Assembly (NCBI RefSeq): GCF_000215705.1
Contig: NC_015677.1
Location: 1,810,001 to 1,874,000 of the forward strand
Length of the DNA stretch: 64,000 nucleotides
Direction: 5' to 3'
Source: Ramlibacter tataouinensis TTB310
Lineage (GTDB): Bacteria; Pseudomonadota; Gammaproteobacteria; Burkholderiales; Burkholderiaceae_C
Shown: one piece after another, positions 27,010-37,329 of the stretch
Numbering within the stretch: position 1 is the first letter of the stretch
Layout: every line of letters begins with the position of its first letter
Notes under the pieces: generated by a model
Database searches by the model: none
Told to the model about the DNA's origin: nothing
The model's input: the letters and a program-made list of their open reading frames with translations, nothing else
Translations under genes and position numbers: made by a program

Positions 27010-27855
27010 ATGCTGAAGCAGCGGGTGATCACGGCCGTCGTCCTGCTGGCCATCCTCCTGCCCGCGCTGTTCTGGCCCGACCCGGCGCCCTTTGCCCTGG
27101 TGACGCTGCTGCTGCTGGGCGCGGGCGCCTGGGAATGGGGACGCCTCAACGGGCTGGCCAAGGATGCCTCGGTGGCCGCCGCCGTGATCTGCGTCGGGCT
27201 GTGCGTGGCGGCCTGGGGCGCCGGCTGGCTGTCGCGGCCGCTGCCGCTGCTGTGGGTGGGCGCCGGCGCGGCCTGGGTGCTGGCTGGCGGGTTCATGCTG
27301 CGCGCCGGGGTGGCGGGCTGGCCGCGGGTGCCGGCCTGGCTGCGCCTGGCCGGCGGCGTGCTGGCGCTGTGGGTGGCTTGGCTGGCCATCGCGCAGGCCC
27401 GCGTGGTCGGCATCAACTTCCTGCTGTCGGTGCTGGTGCTGGTCTGGGTGGCGGACGTGTTCGCCTATTTCGCCGGGAAGCGCTTCGGCCTGAAGTTCAC
27501 CCGCGCCAAGCTGGCACCGGCGATCAGCCCCGGCAAGAGCTGGGAGGGCGTGTGGGGCGGCATGGCCGGCGTGGTGCTGCTGGGCCTGGCCTGGGCCGCG
27601 GCGGACGGCCGCCTGGGTGCCGCCGTCCCCAGCCTGTTCAGCCGGCTGGCCGAGCGCGGCTGGTGGCTGCTGGTGCTGGCCGTGCTGTTCCTGGCGGCCA
27701 TGAGCGTGGTGGGCGACCTGGTGGAGTCGCTGATCAAGCGCAGCGCCGGCGCCAAGGACTCCGGCGGCCTGCTGCCCGGCCATGGCGGCGTGCTCGACCG
27801 CGTGGATGCGTTGCTGCCGACGCTGCCGCTGGCGATGATGCTGGCTTCCTTCTGA
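27010..27855 (+). CDS. cdsA: Phosphatidate cytidylyltransferase
   Basis: CdsA makes CDP-diacylglycerol from phosphatidic acid and CTP, the branch point of phospholipid synthesis. The 281-residue inner-membrane protein has about eight hydrophobic segments. The family signature is near the C-terminus ([20 protein letters not shown] followed by GVLDRVD), with the Lys-Asp and Asp-Arg-x-Asp metal/CTP residues. [12 protein letters not shown] is also conserved. It precedes dxr by 5 bp. Confidence 0.96.
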   Translation: MLKQRVITAVVLLAILLPALFWPDPAPFALVTLLLLGAGAWEWGRLNGLAKDASVAAAVICVGLCVAAWGAGWLSRPLPLLWVGAGAAWVLAGGFMLRAGVAGWPRVPAWLRLAGGVLALWVAWLAIAQARVVGINFLLSVLVLVWVADVFAYFAGKRFGLKFTRAKLAPAISPGKSWEGVWGGMAGVVLLGLAWAAADGRLGAAVPSLFSRLAERGWWLLVLAVLFLAAMSVVGDLVESLIKRSAGAKDSGGLLPGHGGVLDRVDALLPTLPLAMMLASF

Positions 27856-27860
27856 TCCGC

Positions 27861-29051
27861 ATGGACAAGCAACGCATCGCCGTCCTGGGCTCGACCGGCT
27901 CGGTCGGCGCCAGCACGCTGGACGTGGTGGCGCGCCACCCGGACCGCTTCGAGGTGTTCGCCCTGTGCGCCGCCACCCGGGTGGACGAGATGCTGGCGCA
28001 GTGCCGGCGCTTCCGGCCGCAGGTCGCGGTGATGGCCGACGAGGCTGCGGGCCGCGAGCTGGCGCGCCAGCTGGAGGCCCATGGCCTTCCCACCCGCGTC
28101 GAGGTGGGGCCGTCGGCGGTCGACGCTGTCGCCTCGCACGAGGCGGTCCACATCGTGATGGCCGCCATCGTCGGTGCCGCCGGGCTGTCGTCCTGCCTGG
28201 CCGCCGCCCGCGCCGGCAAGCGCCTGCTGCTGGCCAACAAGGAGGCGCTGGTGGTAGGCGGCGAGGTCTTCCTGGCGGCCGTGCGCGAGGGCGGCGCCAC
28301 GCTGCTGCCGATCGACAGCGAGCATTCGGCGATCTTCCAGTCGCTGCCCGAGGACCCGGCGAGCTGGGACGAACGCGTCGAGAAGATCATCCTCACCGCC
28401 TCGGGCGGCCCGTTCCGCACGCGCGACCCCGCCAGCCTGCGGCAGGTCACGCCCGAGGAGGCCTGCGCCCACCCGAACTGGGTGATGGGCCGCAAGATCT
28501 CGGTGGACTCCGCCACCATGATGAACAAGGCGCTGGAGGTGATCGAGGCGCGCTACCTGTTCGGGCTGCCGCCCGAGCGGCTGGAGGTGGTGATCCATCC
28601 GCAAAGCGTGATCCACTCCATGGTGCAGTACCGGGACAGCTCGGTGGTGGCCCAGCTTGGGACGCCGGACATGCGGGTGCCCATCGCCTACGGCCTGGCT
28701 TGGCCGGGACGGGTGGCCTCGGGCGCCCAGGCGCTGGATTTCTCGCGCCTGGCGGACATGAGCTTCGAAGCGGTCGACAGCCGCGGCCACCGCGACCGCT
28801 TCCCGGGACTGCAGCTGGCCTGGGACTGCCTGCGGGCGCCGGCCGGCACCACGGCGGTGCTCAATGCCGCCAACGAGGTGGCGGTGGCGGCCTTTCTGGA
28901 CCGGCGTATCCGTTTCGACCAGATCCATGCGCTCAACCTTGCAACTTTGGAGGCCGTGCCGGTCTCCAAGCCGCGGGCGCTGGGCGACTTGCTGGAGCTG
29001 GACGGCCGTGCCCGCCGCTCCGCCGAAGCCGGGATCGCGCGGCTGCCCTGA
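27861..29051 (+). CDS. dxr: 1-deoxy-D-xylulose 5-phosphate reductoisomerase
   Basis: Dxr converts DXP to MEP with NADPH, the committed step of the pathway that also uses IspD and IspF in this window. The 396-residue protein has the NADPH-binding LGSTGSVGASTLDVV, LANKEALVVGG, PIDSEHSAIFQSLP, ASGGPFR and the metal/substrate block VDSATMMNKALEVIEARYLF. The C-terminal helical domain contains NAANEVAVAAFL. Start at ATG 27861, 5 bp after cdsA. Confidence 0.97.
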   Translation: MDKQRIAVLGSTGSVGASTLDVVARHPDRFEVFALCAATRVDEMLAQCRRFRPQVAVMADEAAGRELARQLEAHGLPTRVEVGPSAVDAVASHEAVHIVMAAIVGAAGLSSCLAAARAGKRLLLANKEALVVGGEVFLAAVREGGATLLPIDSEHSAIFQSLPEDPASWDERVEKIILTASGGPFRTRDPASLRQVTPEEACAHPNWVMGRKISVDSATMMNKALEVIEARYLFGLPPERLEVVIHPQSVIHSMVQYRDSSVVAQLGTPDMRVPIAYGLAWPGRVASGAQALDFSRLADMSFEAVDSRGHRDRFPGLQLAWDCLRAPAGTTAVLNAANEVAVAAFLDRRIRFDQIHALNLATLEAVPVSKPRALGDLLELDGRARRSAEAGIARLP

Positions 29052-29072
29052 CACCTTCACGAGGATTCGCCC

Positions 29073-30437
29073 ATGCTCACCGTCGTTGCCTTCATCGTCG
29101 CCCTGGGCCTGCTGATCGCCGTGCACGAATACGGCCACTACCGGGTGGCGGTGGCCTGCGGCGTCAAGGTGCTGCGCTTTTCCGTGGGCTTCGGCAAGAC
29201 GCTGTACCGCTGGAAGCCGCGCAAGCAGCGGCCCGGCCAGGACACGGAGTTCGTGATCGGCGCCTTCCCGCTGGGCGGCTACGTGCGCATGCTGGACGAG
29301 CGCGAAGCGCCGGTGGCGCCCGAAGAGCGGCACCTGGCCTTCAACACGCAGCCGCTCAAGTCGCGCGCCGCCATCGTGGCGGCCGGGCCGGCGGCCAACC
29401 TGCTGCTGGCGGTGCTGCTGTACGCGGTGGTCAGCTGGTGGGGCGTGCAGGAGCCGCGCGCCATCCTGGCCAGCCCGGTGGCCGGCTCGGTGGCCGCGCA
29501 GGCCGGCCTGCGGGGCAGCGAGCAGGTGGAGGCGGCCGCCTTCGAAGGCGAGCCGCTGCGGCCGGTCGAATCCTTCGAGGACCTGCGCTGGCTGCTGACC
29601 CGCGGCGCGCTCGATGGCCGCGATGTGCGGCTGCAGCTGGGCGGCCAGGGCCAGGCCGGCGTGCTGCTGCCGCTCAGCGGCGTGGATGCCAAGGAGGCGG
29701 ACGCGCAGCTGTTCCGCCGCATCGGGATCCTGGGCCCGTGGACCCGGCCCGTGATCGGCGAGGTGGTGCCGGGCGGCGCGGCCGACCGCGCGGGTCTGCG
29801 CCAGGGCGACGCGGTGCGGGCCGTCGGTGGCCAGGCCGTGGTGGACGGGCAGCAGCTGCGCGAGCTGATCCGTGCCCAGGTGCAGGGTGGCCGGCCCATG
29901 GAGAACGTCTGGCGGGTGGAGCGCGACGGCCGCGAGATCGAGCTGCGGGTGGCGCCGGACGCGGTCGACGACGACGGGGCCACCATCGGGCGCATCGGCG
30001 CCTACGTCGGCGCGCCGCCGGCCATGGTGGAAGTGCGCCGCGGGCCGCTGGACGGCCTGTGGGCGGGCGCGGTGCGCACCTGGGAGGTGTCGCTGCTGAC
30101 GCTGCGCATGATGGGCCGCATGGTGATCGGCGAGGCCTCGCTGAAGAACCTCAGCGGACCGCTGACGATCGCGGACTACGCGGGCAAGTCCGCCAGCCTG
30201 GGCCTCACGCAGTACCTGGTGTTCCTGGCCCTGATCAGCGTGAGCCTGGGGGTGCTGAACCTGCTGCCGCTGCCGGTCTTGGACGGCGGGCACCTGATGT
30301 ATTATCTTTGGGAGGCGGTGACGGGCAGGGGCGTCTCGCAGGCATGGATGGAACGGCTGCAGCGGGGCGGCGTCGCGGTCCTGCTGGTCATGATGTCCAT
30401 CGCCCTCTTCAACGACGTCACGCGCCTTTTCGGATAG
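29073..30437 (+). CDS. rseP: Site-2 intramembrane zinc protease RseP
   Basis: RseP cleaves membrane-embedded substrates such as anti-sigma-E factor RseA after DegS, linking envelope damage to the sigma-E response. The 454-residue protein has the zinc motif HEYGH in the first membrane segment, a central region with two PDZ-like stretches (ASPVAGSVAAQAGLRGSEQV; EVVPGGAADRAGLRQGDAV), and the third zinc ligand in LPLPVLDGGHLM. Four hydrophobic segments are visible. It sits immediately before bamA. Confidence 0.95.
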   Translation: MLTVVAFIVALGLLIAVHEYGHYRVAVACGVKVLRFSVGFGKTLYRWKPRKQRPGQDTEFVIGAFPLGGYVRMLDEREAPVAPEERHLAFNTQPLKSRAAIVAAGPAANLLLAVLLYAVVSWWGVQEPRAILASPVAGSVAAQAGLRGSEQVEAAAFEGEPLRPVESFEDLRWLLTRGALDGRDVRLQLGGQGQAGVLLPLSGVDAKEADAQLFRRIGILGPWTRPVIGEVVPGGAADRAGLRQGDAVRAVGGQAVVDGQQLRELIRAQVQGGRPMENVWRVERDGREIELRVAPDAVDDDGATIGRIGAYVGAPPAMVEVRRGPLDGLWAGAVRTWEVSLLTLRMMGRMVIGEASLKNLSGPLTIADYAGKSASLGLTQYLVFLALISVSLGVLNLLPLPVLDGGHLMYYLWEAVTGRGVSQAWMERLQRGGVAVLLVMMSIALFNDVTRLFG

Positions 30438-30491
30438 CAGACATTCGCGGCGGACCTGTCGCCGCATGCGTGCGGCGGCCCACCTGAATCC

Positions 30492-32786
30492 ATGAAAAAA
30501 CACTTCAAGCGCTTTCGCGCACGTGGCGTCGCGGGCGTGATCGCGATGGCTTTCGCCGCCCACGCCTGGGCCGTCGATCCGTTCACGGTGCGCGACATCC
30601 GCGTCGAAGGCCTGCAGCGGGTGGAGCCGGGCACCGTGTTCGCATCGCTGCCGTTCCGCGTGGGCGACGAGTACAACGACGAGAAGGGCGCGGCCGCCAT
30701 CCGCTCGCTGTTCGGCCTGGGCCTGTTCAAGGACGTGCGGCTGGAGGTTTCGGGCAACGTGCTGGTGGTCATCGTCGAGGAGCGCCCCACCGTCGCCGAC
30801 GTGGACTTCGTGGGCACGCGCGAATTCGACAAGGACACGCTGCGCAAGGCCCTGCGCGAGATCGGCCTGACCGAGGGCCGGCCCTACGACCAGGCGCTGG
30901 CCGACCGCGCGGAGCAGGAGCTCAAGCGGCAGTACATCAACCGCAGCCTGTACGGCGCCGAGGTGGTGACCACGGTGACGCCGATCGAGCGCAACCGCGT
31001 CAACCTGACCTTCACCGTCACCGAGGGCGAGCCGGCGCGCATCGGCGACATCCGCATCGTGGGCAACAAGTCGTTCAGCGAGGGCACGCTCAAGGGCCTG
31101 TTCGACCTGGACACCGGCGGCTTCCTGAGCTGGTACACCAAGTCCGACCGCTACTCGCGCGTCAAGCTCAACGCCGACCTGGAGGCGCTACGCTCGTACT
31201 ACCTGCAGCGCGGTTTCCTGGAGTTCCGCATCGACAGCACCCAGGTCGCGATCTCGCCCGACAAGCAGGACATCACCATCACGGTGAACGTCACCGAGGG
31301 CGAGCGCTACGTGGTCACGGGCGTCAAGCTCGAGGGCAACTACCTGGGCCGCGATGACGAGTTCAAGTCGCTGGTGACCATCAGGCCCGGCGAGCCGTAC
31401 AACGCCGACCAGGTGGCCGAGACCACCAAGGCCTTCACCGACTACTTCGGCAATTTCGGCTACGCCTTCGCCAACGTCGAGGCGCGCCCGGAGGTGGACC
31501 GCGTCAGCAACCGCGTGGCCTTCGTCATCGTGGCGGACCCGGCGCGCCGCGCCTACGTGCGCCGCGTCAACATCTCGGGCAACAACCGCACGCGCGACGA
31601 GGTGATCCGGCGCGAGTTCCGCCAGTTCGAGTCCAGCTGGTACGACGCCGACCGCATCCGCATGTCGCGCGACCGCGTGGACCGCCTGGGCTTCTTCCGC
31701 GAGGTCACGGTCGAGACCGCCGAGGTGCCGGGTTCGCCCGACCAGGTGGACATCAACCTCAACGTGGTGGAGAAACCCACCGGCAGCCTGCAGCTGTCGG
31801 CCGGCTTCTCCAGCGCCGACCGGCTGGGCCTGGGCTTTGCCGTCAAGCAGGAGAACGCCTTCGGCTCGGGCAACTACCTGGGCATCGAGGTCAACACCAG
31901 CAAGTACAACCAGACCATCGTGTTCAACACCGTGGATCCGTACTTCACCACCGACGGCATCTCGCGCACCATCGACCTGTACCACCGCCGCTCCAAGCCC
32001 TACGAGGACCAGGGCGGCAACTACGAGCTCATCACCTCGGGCGGCGGCCTGCGTTTCGGCGTGCCTTTCAGCGAGGTCGACACGGTGTTCTTCGGCGGCA
32101 GCCTGGAGCGCACCGAGATCCGGCCCGGCACCAACATCCCGGCGGCCTACCTGGCCTACGGCAGCCGCTTCGGCTACACCAGCACCAACCTGCCGCTGAC
32201 GGTGGGCTGGTCGCGCGACGACCGCGACAGTGCCATTGCGCCCAACGCCGGCCGCCTGCAGCGTTTCGGCGGCGAGCTGGGCCTGATCGGGGACGCGCGC
32301 TACGTCCGCTCCAACTACCAGTACCAGCAGTACATCCCGCTGAACAAGCAGTACACCCTCGCCTTCAACGGCGAACTGGGCTGGGGCAAGGGCCTGCAGG
32401 ACCAGCCTTTCCCGGTGTTCAAGAACTTCTATTCCGGCGGCCTGGGTTCGGTGCGCGGCTTCGAGCAGGGCACCTTGGGTCCGCGCGACGTGACCGGCGC
32501 CTCCATCGGCGGGGCGCGCAAGATCACGCTCAACGCCGAGCTCATCACGCCCTTCCCGGGCGCCGGCAACGACCGCACGCTGCGGCTGTTCGGCTTCTTC
32601 GACGTGGGCAATGCCTTCGGCGAGAGCGAGAAGGTCCGCGCTGCCGACCTGCGCACCTCCGCCGGCATCGGCCTGTCCTGGATCTCGCCGATCGGGCCGC
32701 TGCGCATCGCCGTCGCCAACCCGGTGCGCAAATTCCCTGGGGATAGAATCCAGAGATTCCAATTCCAGATCGGAACATCGTTCTAA
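30492..32786 (+). CDS. bamA: Outer membrane protein assembly factor BamA
   Basis: BamA is the Omp85 core of the machine that inserts beta-barrel proteins in the outer membrane. The 764-residue precursor has a signal peptide (GVIAMAFAAHAWA), five POTRA repeats beginning FTVRDIRVEGLQRVEPGTV, and a C-terminal 16-strand barrel. The barrel carries the conserved VRGFEQGT loop-6 motif and ends in Phe (FQIGTSF), the usual Omp85 sorting signal. Its stop codon shares a base with the skp start codon. Confidence 0.97.
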   Translation: MKKHFKRFRARGVAGVIAMAFAAHAWAVDPFTVRDIRVEGLQRVEPGTVFASLPFRVGDEYNDEKGAAAIRSLFGLGLFKDVRLEVSGNVLVVIVEERPTVADVDFVGTREFDKDTLRKALREIGLTEGRPYDQALADRAEQELKRQYINRSLYGAEVVTTVTPIERNRVNLTFTVTEGEPARIGDIRIVGNKSFSEGTLKGLFDLDTGGFLSWYTKSDRYSRVKLNADLEALRSYYLQRGFLEFRIDSTQVAISPDKQDITITVNVTEGERYVVTGVKLEGNYLGRDDEFKSLVTIRPGEPYNADQVAETTKAFTDYFGNFGYAFANVEARPEVDRVSNRVAFVIVADPARRAYVRRVNISGNNRTRDEVIRREFRQFESSWYDADRIRMSRDRVDRLGFFREVTVETAEVPGSPDQVDINLNVVEKPTGSLQLSAGFSSADRLGLGFAVKQENAFGSGNYLGIEVNTSKYNQTIVFNTVDPYFTTDGISRTIDLYHRRSKPYEDQGGNYELITSGGGLRFGVPFSEVDTVFFGGSLERTEIRPGTNIPAAYLAYGSRFGYTSTNLPLTVGWSRDDRDSAIAPNAGRLQRFGGELGLIGDARYVRSNYQYQQYIPLNKQYTLAFNGELGWGKGLQDQPFPVFKNFYSGGLGSVRGFEQGTLGPRDVTGASIGGARKITLNAELITPFPGAGNDRTLRLFGFFDVGNAFGESEKVRAADLRTSAGIGLSWISPIGPLRIAVANPVRKFPGDRIQRFQFQIGTSF

Positions 32787-33295
32787 TGAAGTACCTGAGC
32801 CGCCAAGCCTGCGTCATGCTCCTGGGCCTTGCCGCCATGTCGGCGCCCGCTCTGGCGCAGGAGTTCCGTGTCGGCTTCGTCAACACCGACCGCATCTTCC
32901 GGGAGGCCAGCACCGCCAAGGCGGCGCAGAGCAAGCTGGAGCAGGAATTCTCCCGGCGCGAGAAGGAACTGGCGGAATTGGGCAGCTCCCTGAAGGCCGG
33001 GTCGGAGCGCTTCGAGCGCGAGGCGCCCACCCTGTCTGAAAGCCAGCGCGGCCAGCGCCAGCGGCAGCTGATCGAGCAGGACCGCGACTTCCAGCGCAAG
33101 CGACGCGAGTTCCAGGAAGACCTGAACGCCCGCAAGAACGAGGAACTGCAGCAGGTGCTCGAGCGCGCCAACCGCGTGGTGCGCCAGGTGGCCGAACAGG
33201 AAAGATACGACCTGATCCTGCAGGAAGCGGTGTACATCAACCCCAAGCACGACATCACCGACAAGGTGATCAAGGCGCTCAACGCGAGCCGGTGA
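32786..33295 (+). CDS. skp: OmpH/Skp family periplasmic chaperone
   Basis: Skp holds unfolded outer-membrane proteins on their way to BamA. The 169-residue precursor has a signal peptide (MLLGLAAMSAPALAQ), the family start FRVGFVNTDRIFREAS, and a long charged coiled-coil middle (about residues 45-130) that forms the tentacles. The C-terminus YDLILQEAVYINPKHDITDKV closes the body domain. It overlaps bamA by one base, indicating translational coupling. Confidence 0.94.
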   Translation: MKYLSRQACVMLLGLAAMSAPALAQEFRVGFVNTDRIFREASTAKAAQSKLEQEFSRREKELAELGSSLKAGSERFEREAPTLSESQRGQRQRQLIEQDRDFQRKRREFQEDLNARKNEELQQVLERANRVVRQVAEQERYDLILQEAVYINPKHDITDKVIKALNASR

Positions 33296-33298
33296 GGC

Positions 33299-34276
33299 GT
33301 GCAGCAGTCCGAGCGGTTGCGCCTGGGCGAGATCGTTGACGCGCTGGGCGGCGAGCTCCACGGCGACGCCGGGCAGGCCGTGGAGGGACTGGCCCCGCTG
33401 GAAACGGCCACCTCGCGGCAGCTGAGCTTCCTCAGCAATCCCCGTTACCGTGCGCAGCTGTCCGTCTCCAGGGCCGGATGCGTGATCGTCGCGCCCGGCG
33501 TGCGGGACGAGGCGCTGGCGCGCGGGGCCGCCATCGTCACCGACGACCCGTATCTGTACTTCGCCCGCGTCACCCGGCTGTGGAAGGAGCGCACGGCGCC
33601 GCCCCCCGGGCCGCGCATCCACCCCAGCGCCGTGGTCCATGACGAGGCCTGGGTCGATCCCACGGCCCGCATCGGCGCACTGTGCGTGGTCGAGCGCGGC
33701 GCGCGCATCGGCGCCGGGACCGAGCTCAAGGCGCGCGTCTTCATCGGCGAGAACTGCGTCGTCGGCGAGCGCTGCGTGTTCCATCCGGGGGCGGTGATCG
33801 GTGCCGACGGCTTCGGCTTCGCCCCGCGCCAGGGGGAGTGGGAGAAGATCGAGCAGCTGGGCGCGGTGCGCATCGGCAACGACGTCGAGGTCGGGGCCAA
33901 CACCTGCATCGACCGCGGTGCGCTGGCCGACACCCTCATCGAGGACGGCGTCAAGCTCGACAACCTGATCCAGATCGGCCACAACGTGCGCATCGGCCGG
34001 CACACCGCCATGGCCGGCTGCGCCGCGGTGGCGGGCAGCGCCAACATCGGTGCCTACTGCACCATCGGCGGCCGCGCCGGCATCCTGGGGCACCTGACCG
34101 TGGCCGACCGCGTGCACATCTCGGCCGGCTCCTATGTCACCCGTTCCATCCACAAGCCGGGGCAGTACACCGGCTTCTTCCCCATCGATGACAATGCCGC
34201 CTGGGAAAAGAACGCAGCCACGCTCAAGCAGCTGTACGCCCTGCGCGAGCGCGTGAAGGCACTCGAAAAGAAATGA
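33299..34276 (+). CDS. lpxD: UDP-3-O-(3-hydroxyacyl)glucosamine N-acyltransferase
   Basis: LpxD adds the second hydroxyacyl chain in lipid A synthesis. The 325-residue protein starts at GTG 33299, 3 bp after skp. It has the N-terminal uridine-binding domain ([13 protein letters not shown]), a left-handed beta-helix of hexapeptide repeats, and the catalytic His in [19 protein letters not shown] and the C-terminal helix complete the family pattern. The stop overlaps the fabZ start. Confidence 0.96.
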   Translation: MQQSERLRLGEIVDALGGELHGDAGQAVEGLAPLETATSRQLSFLSNPRYRAQLSVSRAGCVIVAPGVRDEALARGAAIVTDDPYLYFARVTRLWKERTAPPPGPRIHPSAVVHDEAWVDPTARIGALCVVERGARIGAGTELKARVFIGENCVVGERCVFHPGAVIGADGFGFAPRQGEWEKIEQLGAVRIGNDVEVGANTCIDRGALADTLIEDGVKLDNLIQIGHNVRIGRHTAMAGCAAVAGSANIGAYCTIGGRAGILGHLTVADRVHISAGSYVTRSIHKPGQYTGFFPIDDNAAWEKNAATLKQLYALRERVKALEKK

Positions 34277-34743
34277 CAGCCACCGGCGACCACCCAGCCA
34301 TGATGGACATCCACCAGATCCTGAAGAACCTGCCGCATCGCTACCCGTTCCTGCTGGTGGACCGGGTCACGGCCATGGAGAAGGGCAAGAGCATCCAGGC
34401 GATCAAGAACGTCACGATCAACGAGCCGTTCTTCATCGGCCACTTCCCGCACCGCCCGGTGATGCCCGGCGTGCTGATCCTGGAGGCGATGGCGCAGGCC
34501 GCCGCGCTGCTGTCGTTCGCGACGCAGGGCACCACGCCGGACGACAAGACGGTGTACTACTTCGCCGGCATCGACGCGGCGCGCTTCAAGCGGCCGGTGG
34601 AGCCGGGCGACCAGATGCTGATGGACGTGACGCTGGAGCGGCAGAAGGCCGGCATCTTCCGGTTCAAGGGCTGCACCCGCGTGGGCGAGGAGCTGGCCTG
34701 CGAGGCCGAGCTCATGTGCACCATGCGCCGCATCGACGAGTGA
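34273..34743 (+). CDS. fabZ: 3-hydroxyacyl-[acyl-carrier-protein] dehydratase FabZ
   Basis: FabZ dehydrates hydroxyacyl-ACP in fatty-acid synthesis and competes with LpxA/LpxD for substrate. The 156-residue hot-dog-fold protein has [13 protein letters not shown], the active-site His in [13 protein letters not shown] and Glu in [13 protein letters not shown]. The start at 34273 overlaps lpxD by 4 bp; an internal ATG at 34300 or 34303 is also possible. It sits between lpxD and lpxA as in most Proteobacteria. Confidence 0.96.
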   Translation: MTATGDHPAMMDIHQILKNLPHRYPFLLVDRVTAMEKGKSIQAIKNVTINEPFFIGHFPHRPVMPGVLILEAMAQAAALLSFATQGTTPDDKTVYYFAGIDAARFKRPVEPGDQMLMDVTLERQKAGIFRFKGCTRVGEELACEAELMCTMRRIDE

Positions 34744-34750
34744 CGCCCCG

Positions 34751-35548
34751 ATGGCCGACCTGATCCATCCCACGGCCCTCGTCGATCCGGCCGCAAGGAT
34801 CGACCCTTCCGTCGCCATCGGTCCCTACACGGTGGTGGGGCCGAACGTGACCATAGGCGCCGGCACCACCGTGGGGCCGCACTGCGTGATCGAGGGCCAC
34901 ACCACCATCGGACGCGACAACCGCATCTTCCAGTTCGCCTCGCTGGGCGCGATCCCGCAGGACAAGAAGTACGCGGGCGAGCCCTGCGAGCTGGTGATCG
35001 GCGACCGCAACACCATCCGCGAGTTCTGCACCTTCAACATCGGCTCGCCCGGCGGCGGCGGCGTCACCCGCGTGGGCAACGACAACTGGTTGATGGCCTA
35101 TGTGCACCTGGCGCACGACTGCATCGTCGGCGACCACACCATCTTCGCCAACAATTCCCAGCTGGCCGGCCACGTGGAGGTGGGCGACTGGGTGATCCTG
35201 GGCGGCTTCACGGTAGCGCACCAGTTCGTGCGCATCGGGGCGCACGGCATGACGGCCATGTGCTCGCTGCTGTTCGCCGACCAGCCGCCCTTCGTCATGA
35301 GCCAGGGCCAGCCGGCCCAGGCGCGCTCCATGAACTTCGAGGGCCTGCGCCGGCGCGGCTTCTCGCCGGCGCGCGTCTCTGCGGTCAAGGCCATGCACAA
35401 GGCGCTGTACCGCGACGGCCTAACGCTGGAGCAGGCGCAGGCGCGCATCGCCGCGCTGGCTGCCGCCACGCCGGAGGCGCAGCCCGACGTGCAGCTCATG
35501 CTGGAGTTCCTGGGGCGGGTCTCGCCCCAGCGCGGCATCGTGCGCTGA
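34751..35548 (+). CDS. lpxA: UDP-N-acetylglucosamine acyltransferase
   Basis: LpxA performs the first acylation of lipid A synthesis on UDP-GlcNAc. The 265-residue protein is mostly a left-handed beta-helix ([20 protein letters not shown]). The catalytic His lies in the [13 protein letters not shown] segment, then [17 protein letters not shown] and the C-terminal helical domain starting near [12 protein letters not shown]. It is 7 bp after fabZ. Confidence 0.97.
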   Translation: MADLIHPTALVDPAARIDPSVAIGPYTVVGPNVTIGAGTTVGPHCVIEGHTTIGRDNRIFQFASLGAIPQDKKYAGEPCELVIGDRNTIREFCTFNIGSPGGGGVTRVGNDNWLMAYVHLAHDCIVGDHTIFANNSQLAGHVEVGDWVILGGFTVAHQFVRIGAHGMTAMCSLLFADQPPFVMSQGQPAQARSMNFEGLRRRGFSPARVSAVKAMHKALYRDGLTLEQAQARIAALAAATPEAQPDVQLMLEFLGRVSPQRGIVR

Positions 35549-35561
35549 CAAAGGTGAGGGC

Positions 35562-36704
35562 GTGGGAGCTCTGCGTGTGGCCATGGTCGCCGGCGAGGTG
35601 TCTGGCGACCTGCTTGCCGGGCGGCTGCTGGACGGGCTGACCGCGCGCTGGCCCGACCTGCAGGCCTACGGGATCGGCGGGCCGCAGATGGCCGGCCATG
35701 GTTTCCGGGCGCTGTGGCCCTACGAGAAGCTGGCCGTGCGCGGCTATGTCGAGGTGCTGCGCCACTACCGCGAGATCGTGGGCATCCGCCGGCAGCTGCG
35801 GGACCGGCTGCTGGCCGACCGGCCGCCGCTGTTCATCGGCGTGGACGCGCCCGACTTCAACCTGGACCTGGAGGCCGCGCTGCGGCCGGCGGGCGTGCGC
35901 ACGGTGCAGTTCGTCTGCCCCTCGATCTGGGCCTGGCGCGCCGGCCGCGTGGAGAAGATCCACCACAGCTGCGACCACGTGCTGTGCATCTTCCCGTTCG
36001 AGCCCGAACTGCTGGCGCGGCACGGCATCGCCGCCACCTACGTCGGCCATCCGCTGGCCGACGTCATCCCCCGGCAGCCCGACCGTGCGGCGGCCCGGCG
36101 AGCTTTGGGTTTGCCGCAGGAGGGCGAGGTGCTGGCCATCCTGCCGGGCAGCCGTGCCTCCGAGGTGAGGTACCTGGCCCCGGCGTTCTTCCAGGCGGCG
36201 GCCCGCGTCCAGGCCGAGCGGCGCGGGATCCGGCTGGTGGTGCCCACGGTGCCTTCGCAGACCGCGGCCGTGAGGGCCGCCGCCGCAGCGGCCGGCCTTG
36301 GGGCGGGCCTGCAGATCGTCGAAGGCCGGTCGCACGAGGCGCTGGAGGCCTGCGACCTGACCCTGATCGCCAGCGGCACCGCCACGCTGGAGGCGGCGCT
36401 GTTCAAGCGGCCCATGGTGATCGCCTACCGCATGAACCGCCTGAGCTTCGAGATCATGAAGCGGCAGGCGCTGCAGCCCTGGGTGGGGCTGCCCAACATC
36501 CTGCTGCGTGAATCCGCCGTGCCCGAGTTGCTGCAGCACGACGCGACACCCGAGCGGCTGGCAGGGGCGGTCTTGGAATGGCTAGCGCGTCCTGACAGAA
36601 TGGCGGCCGTCCACGAGAAATTCAGCGCGCTGCACGACCGGCTGCAGCGCGATACCGCCCAACTCGCCACCGATGCGATCGAGAAAGTCCTGCAAACCGC
36701 CTGA
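35562..36704 (+). CDS. lpxB: Lipid-A-disaccharide synthase
   Basis: LpxB condenses UDP-diacylglucosamine with lipid X to the lipid A disaccharide at the inner membrane. The 380-residue GT19 glycosyltransferase starts at GTG 35562 and shows [58 protein letters not shown] and [20 protein letters not shown]. Its 3' end overlaps rnhB by 32 bp. Confidence 0.96.
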   Translation: MGALRVAMVAGEVSGDLLAGRLLDGLTARWPDLQAYGIGGPQMAGHGFRALWPYEKLAVRGYVEVLRHYREIVGIRRQLRDRLLADRPPLFIGVDAPDFNLDLEAALRPAGVRTVQFVCPSIWAWRAGRVEKIHHSCDHVLCIFPFEPELLARHGIAATYVGHPLADVIPRQPDRAAARRALGLPQEGEVLAILPGSRASEVRYLAPAFFQAAARVQAERRGIRLVVPTVPSQTAAVRAAAAAAGLGAGLQIVEGRSHEALEACDLTLIASGTATLEAALFKRPMVIAYRMNRLSFEIMKRQALQPWVGLPNILLRESAVPELLQHDATPERLAGAVLEWLARPDRMAAVHEKFSALHDRLQRDTAQLATDAIEKVLQTA

Positions 36705-37329
36705 GCAAGCGCCGCTGGCCTGGGATCCGATAGGCCTGATGGCCGGCGTGGACGAGGCGGGGCGCGGCCCGCTGGCCGGGCCGGTGGTGGCGGCGGCCGT
36801 CATCCTCGACGATGCCAGGCGAATCCGCGGCCTGGCCGACTCCAAGGTGCTGACGCCGCTGCAGCGCGAACGCCTGTACGACCAGATCCGCGAGAAGGCC
36901 CTGTGCTGCTCGGTGGCCGAGGCCAGCGTGCAGGAGATCGACACGCTCAACATCTTCCATGCCACCATGCTGGCGATGCGGCGCGCGGTGGAGGGCCTGC
37001 GCCTGCGGCCCGCCAAGGTGCTGGTCGACGGCAACCGGCTGCCCCGGCTGGACGTGCTGGCCGAAGCGGTGGTGGGCGGCGACGCCAAGGTCAAGGCGAT
37101 CTCGGCCGCGTCCATCCTGGCCAAGGTGCACCGGGACCGCCTGTGCGAGACGCTGCACCAGGAATTCCCGCAGTACAACTTCGCCGCGCACAAGGGCTAC
37201 GGCACGCCGGAGCACCTGCAGGCCCTCAAGGCCCATGGTGCCTGCCGGCACCACCGCCGCTTCTTCAGCCCGGTGGCTGCCACGCTGACGGTGGAAGGCG
37301 GCGCGGCCGCCGGCATCACCGTCCCGTGA
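36673..37329 (+). CDS. rnhB: Ribonuclease HII
   Basis: RNase HII removes ribonucleotides and RNA primers from RNA-DNA hybrids. The 218-residue protein has the catalytic acidic pair in [14 protein letters not shown], the third Asp in VLVDGNRLP, the fourth in the [10 protein letters not shown] helix, and [15 protein letters not shown]. The ATG at 36673 lies within lpxB (translational coupling). A later start would remove part of the N-terminal extension but not the core. Confidence 0.95.
   Translation: MRSRKSCKPPEQAPLAWDPIGLMAGVDEAGRGPLAGPVVAAAVILDDARRIRGLADSKVLTPLQRERLYDQIREKALCCSVAEASVQEIDTLNIFHATMLAMRRAVEGLRLRPAKVLVDGNRLPRLDVLAEAVVGGDAKVKAISAASILAKVHRDRLCETLHQEFPQYNFAAHKGYGTPEHLQALKAHGACRHHRRFFSPVAATLTVEGGAAAGITVP

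Noticed and set aside
27465..30563. 1032-codon minus-strand frame across dxr and rseP
   Set aside because: Spans antisense of two conserved genes and their junction; low-complexity His/Arg/Gln composition marks it as a codon-bias artefact.
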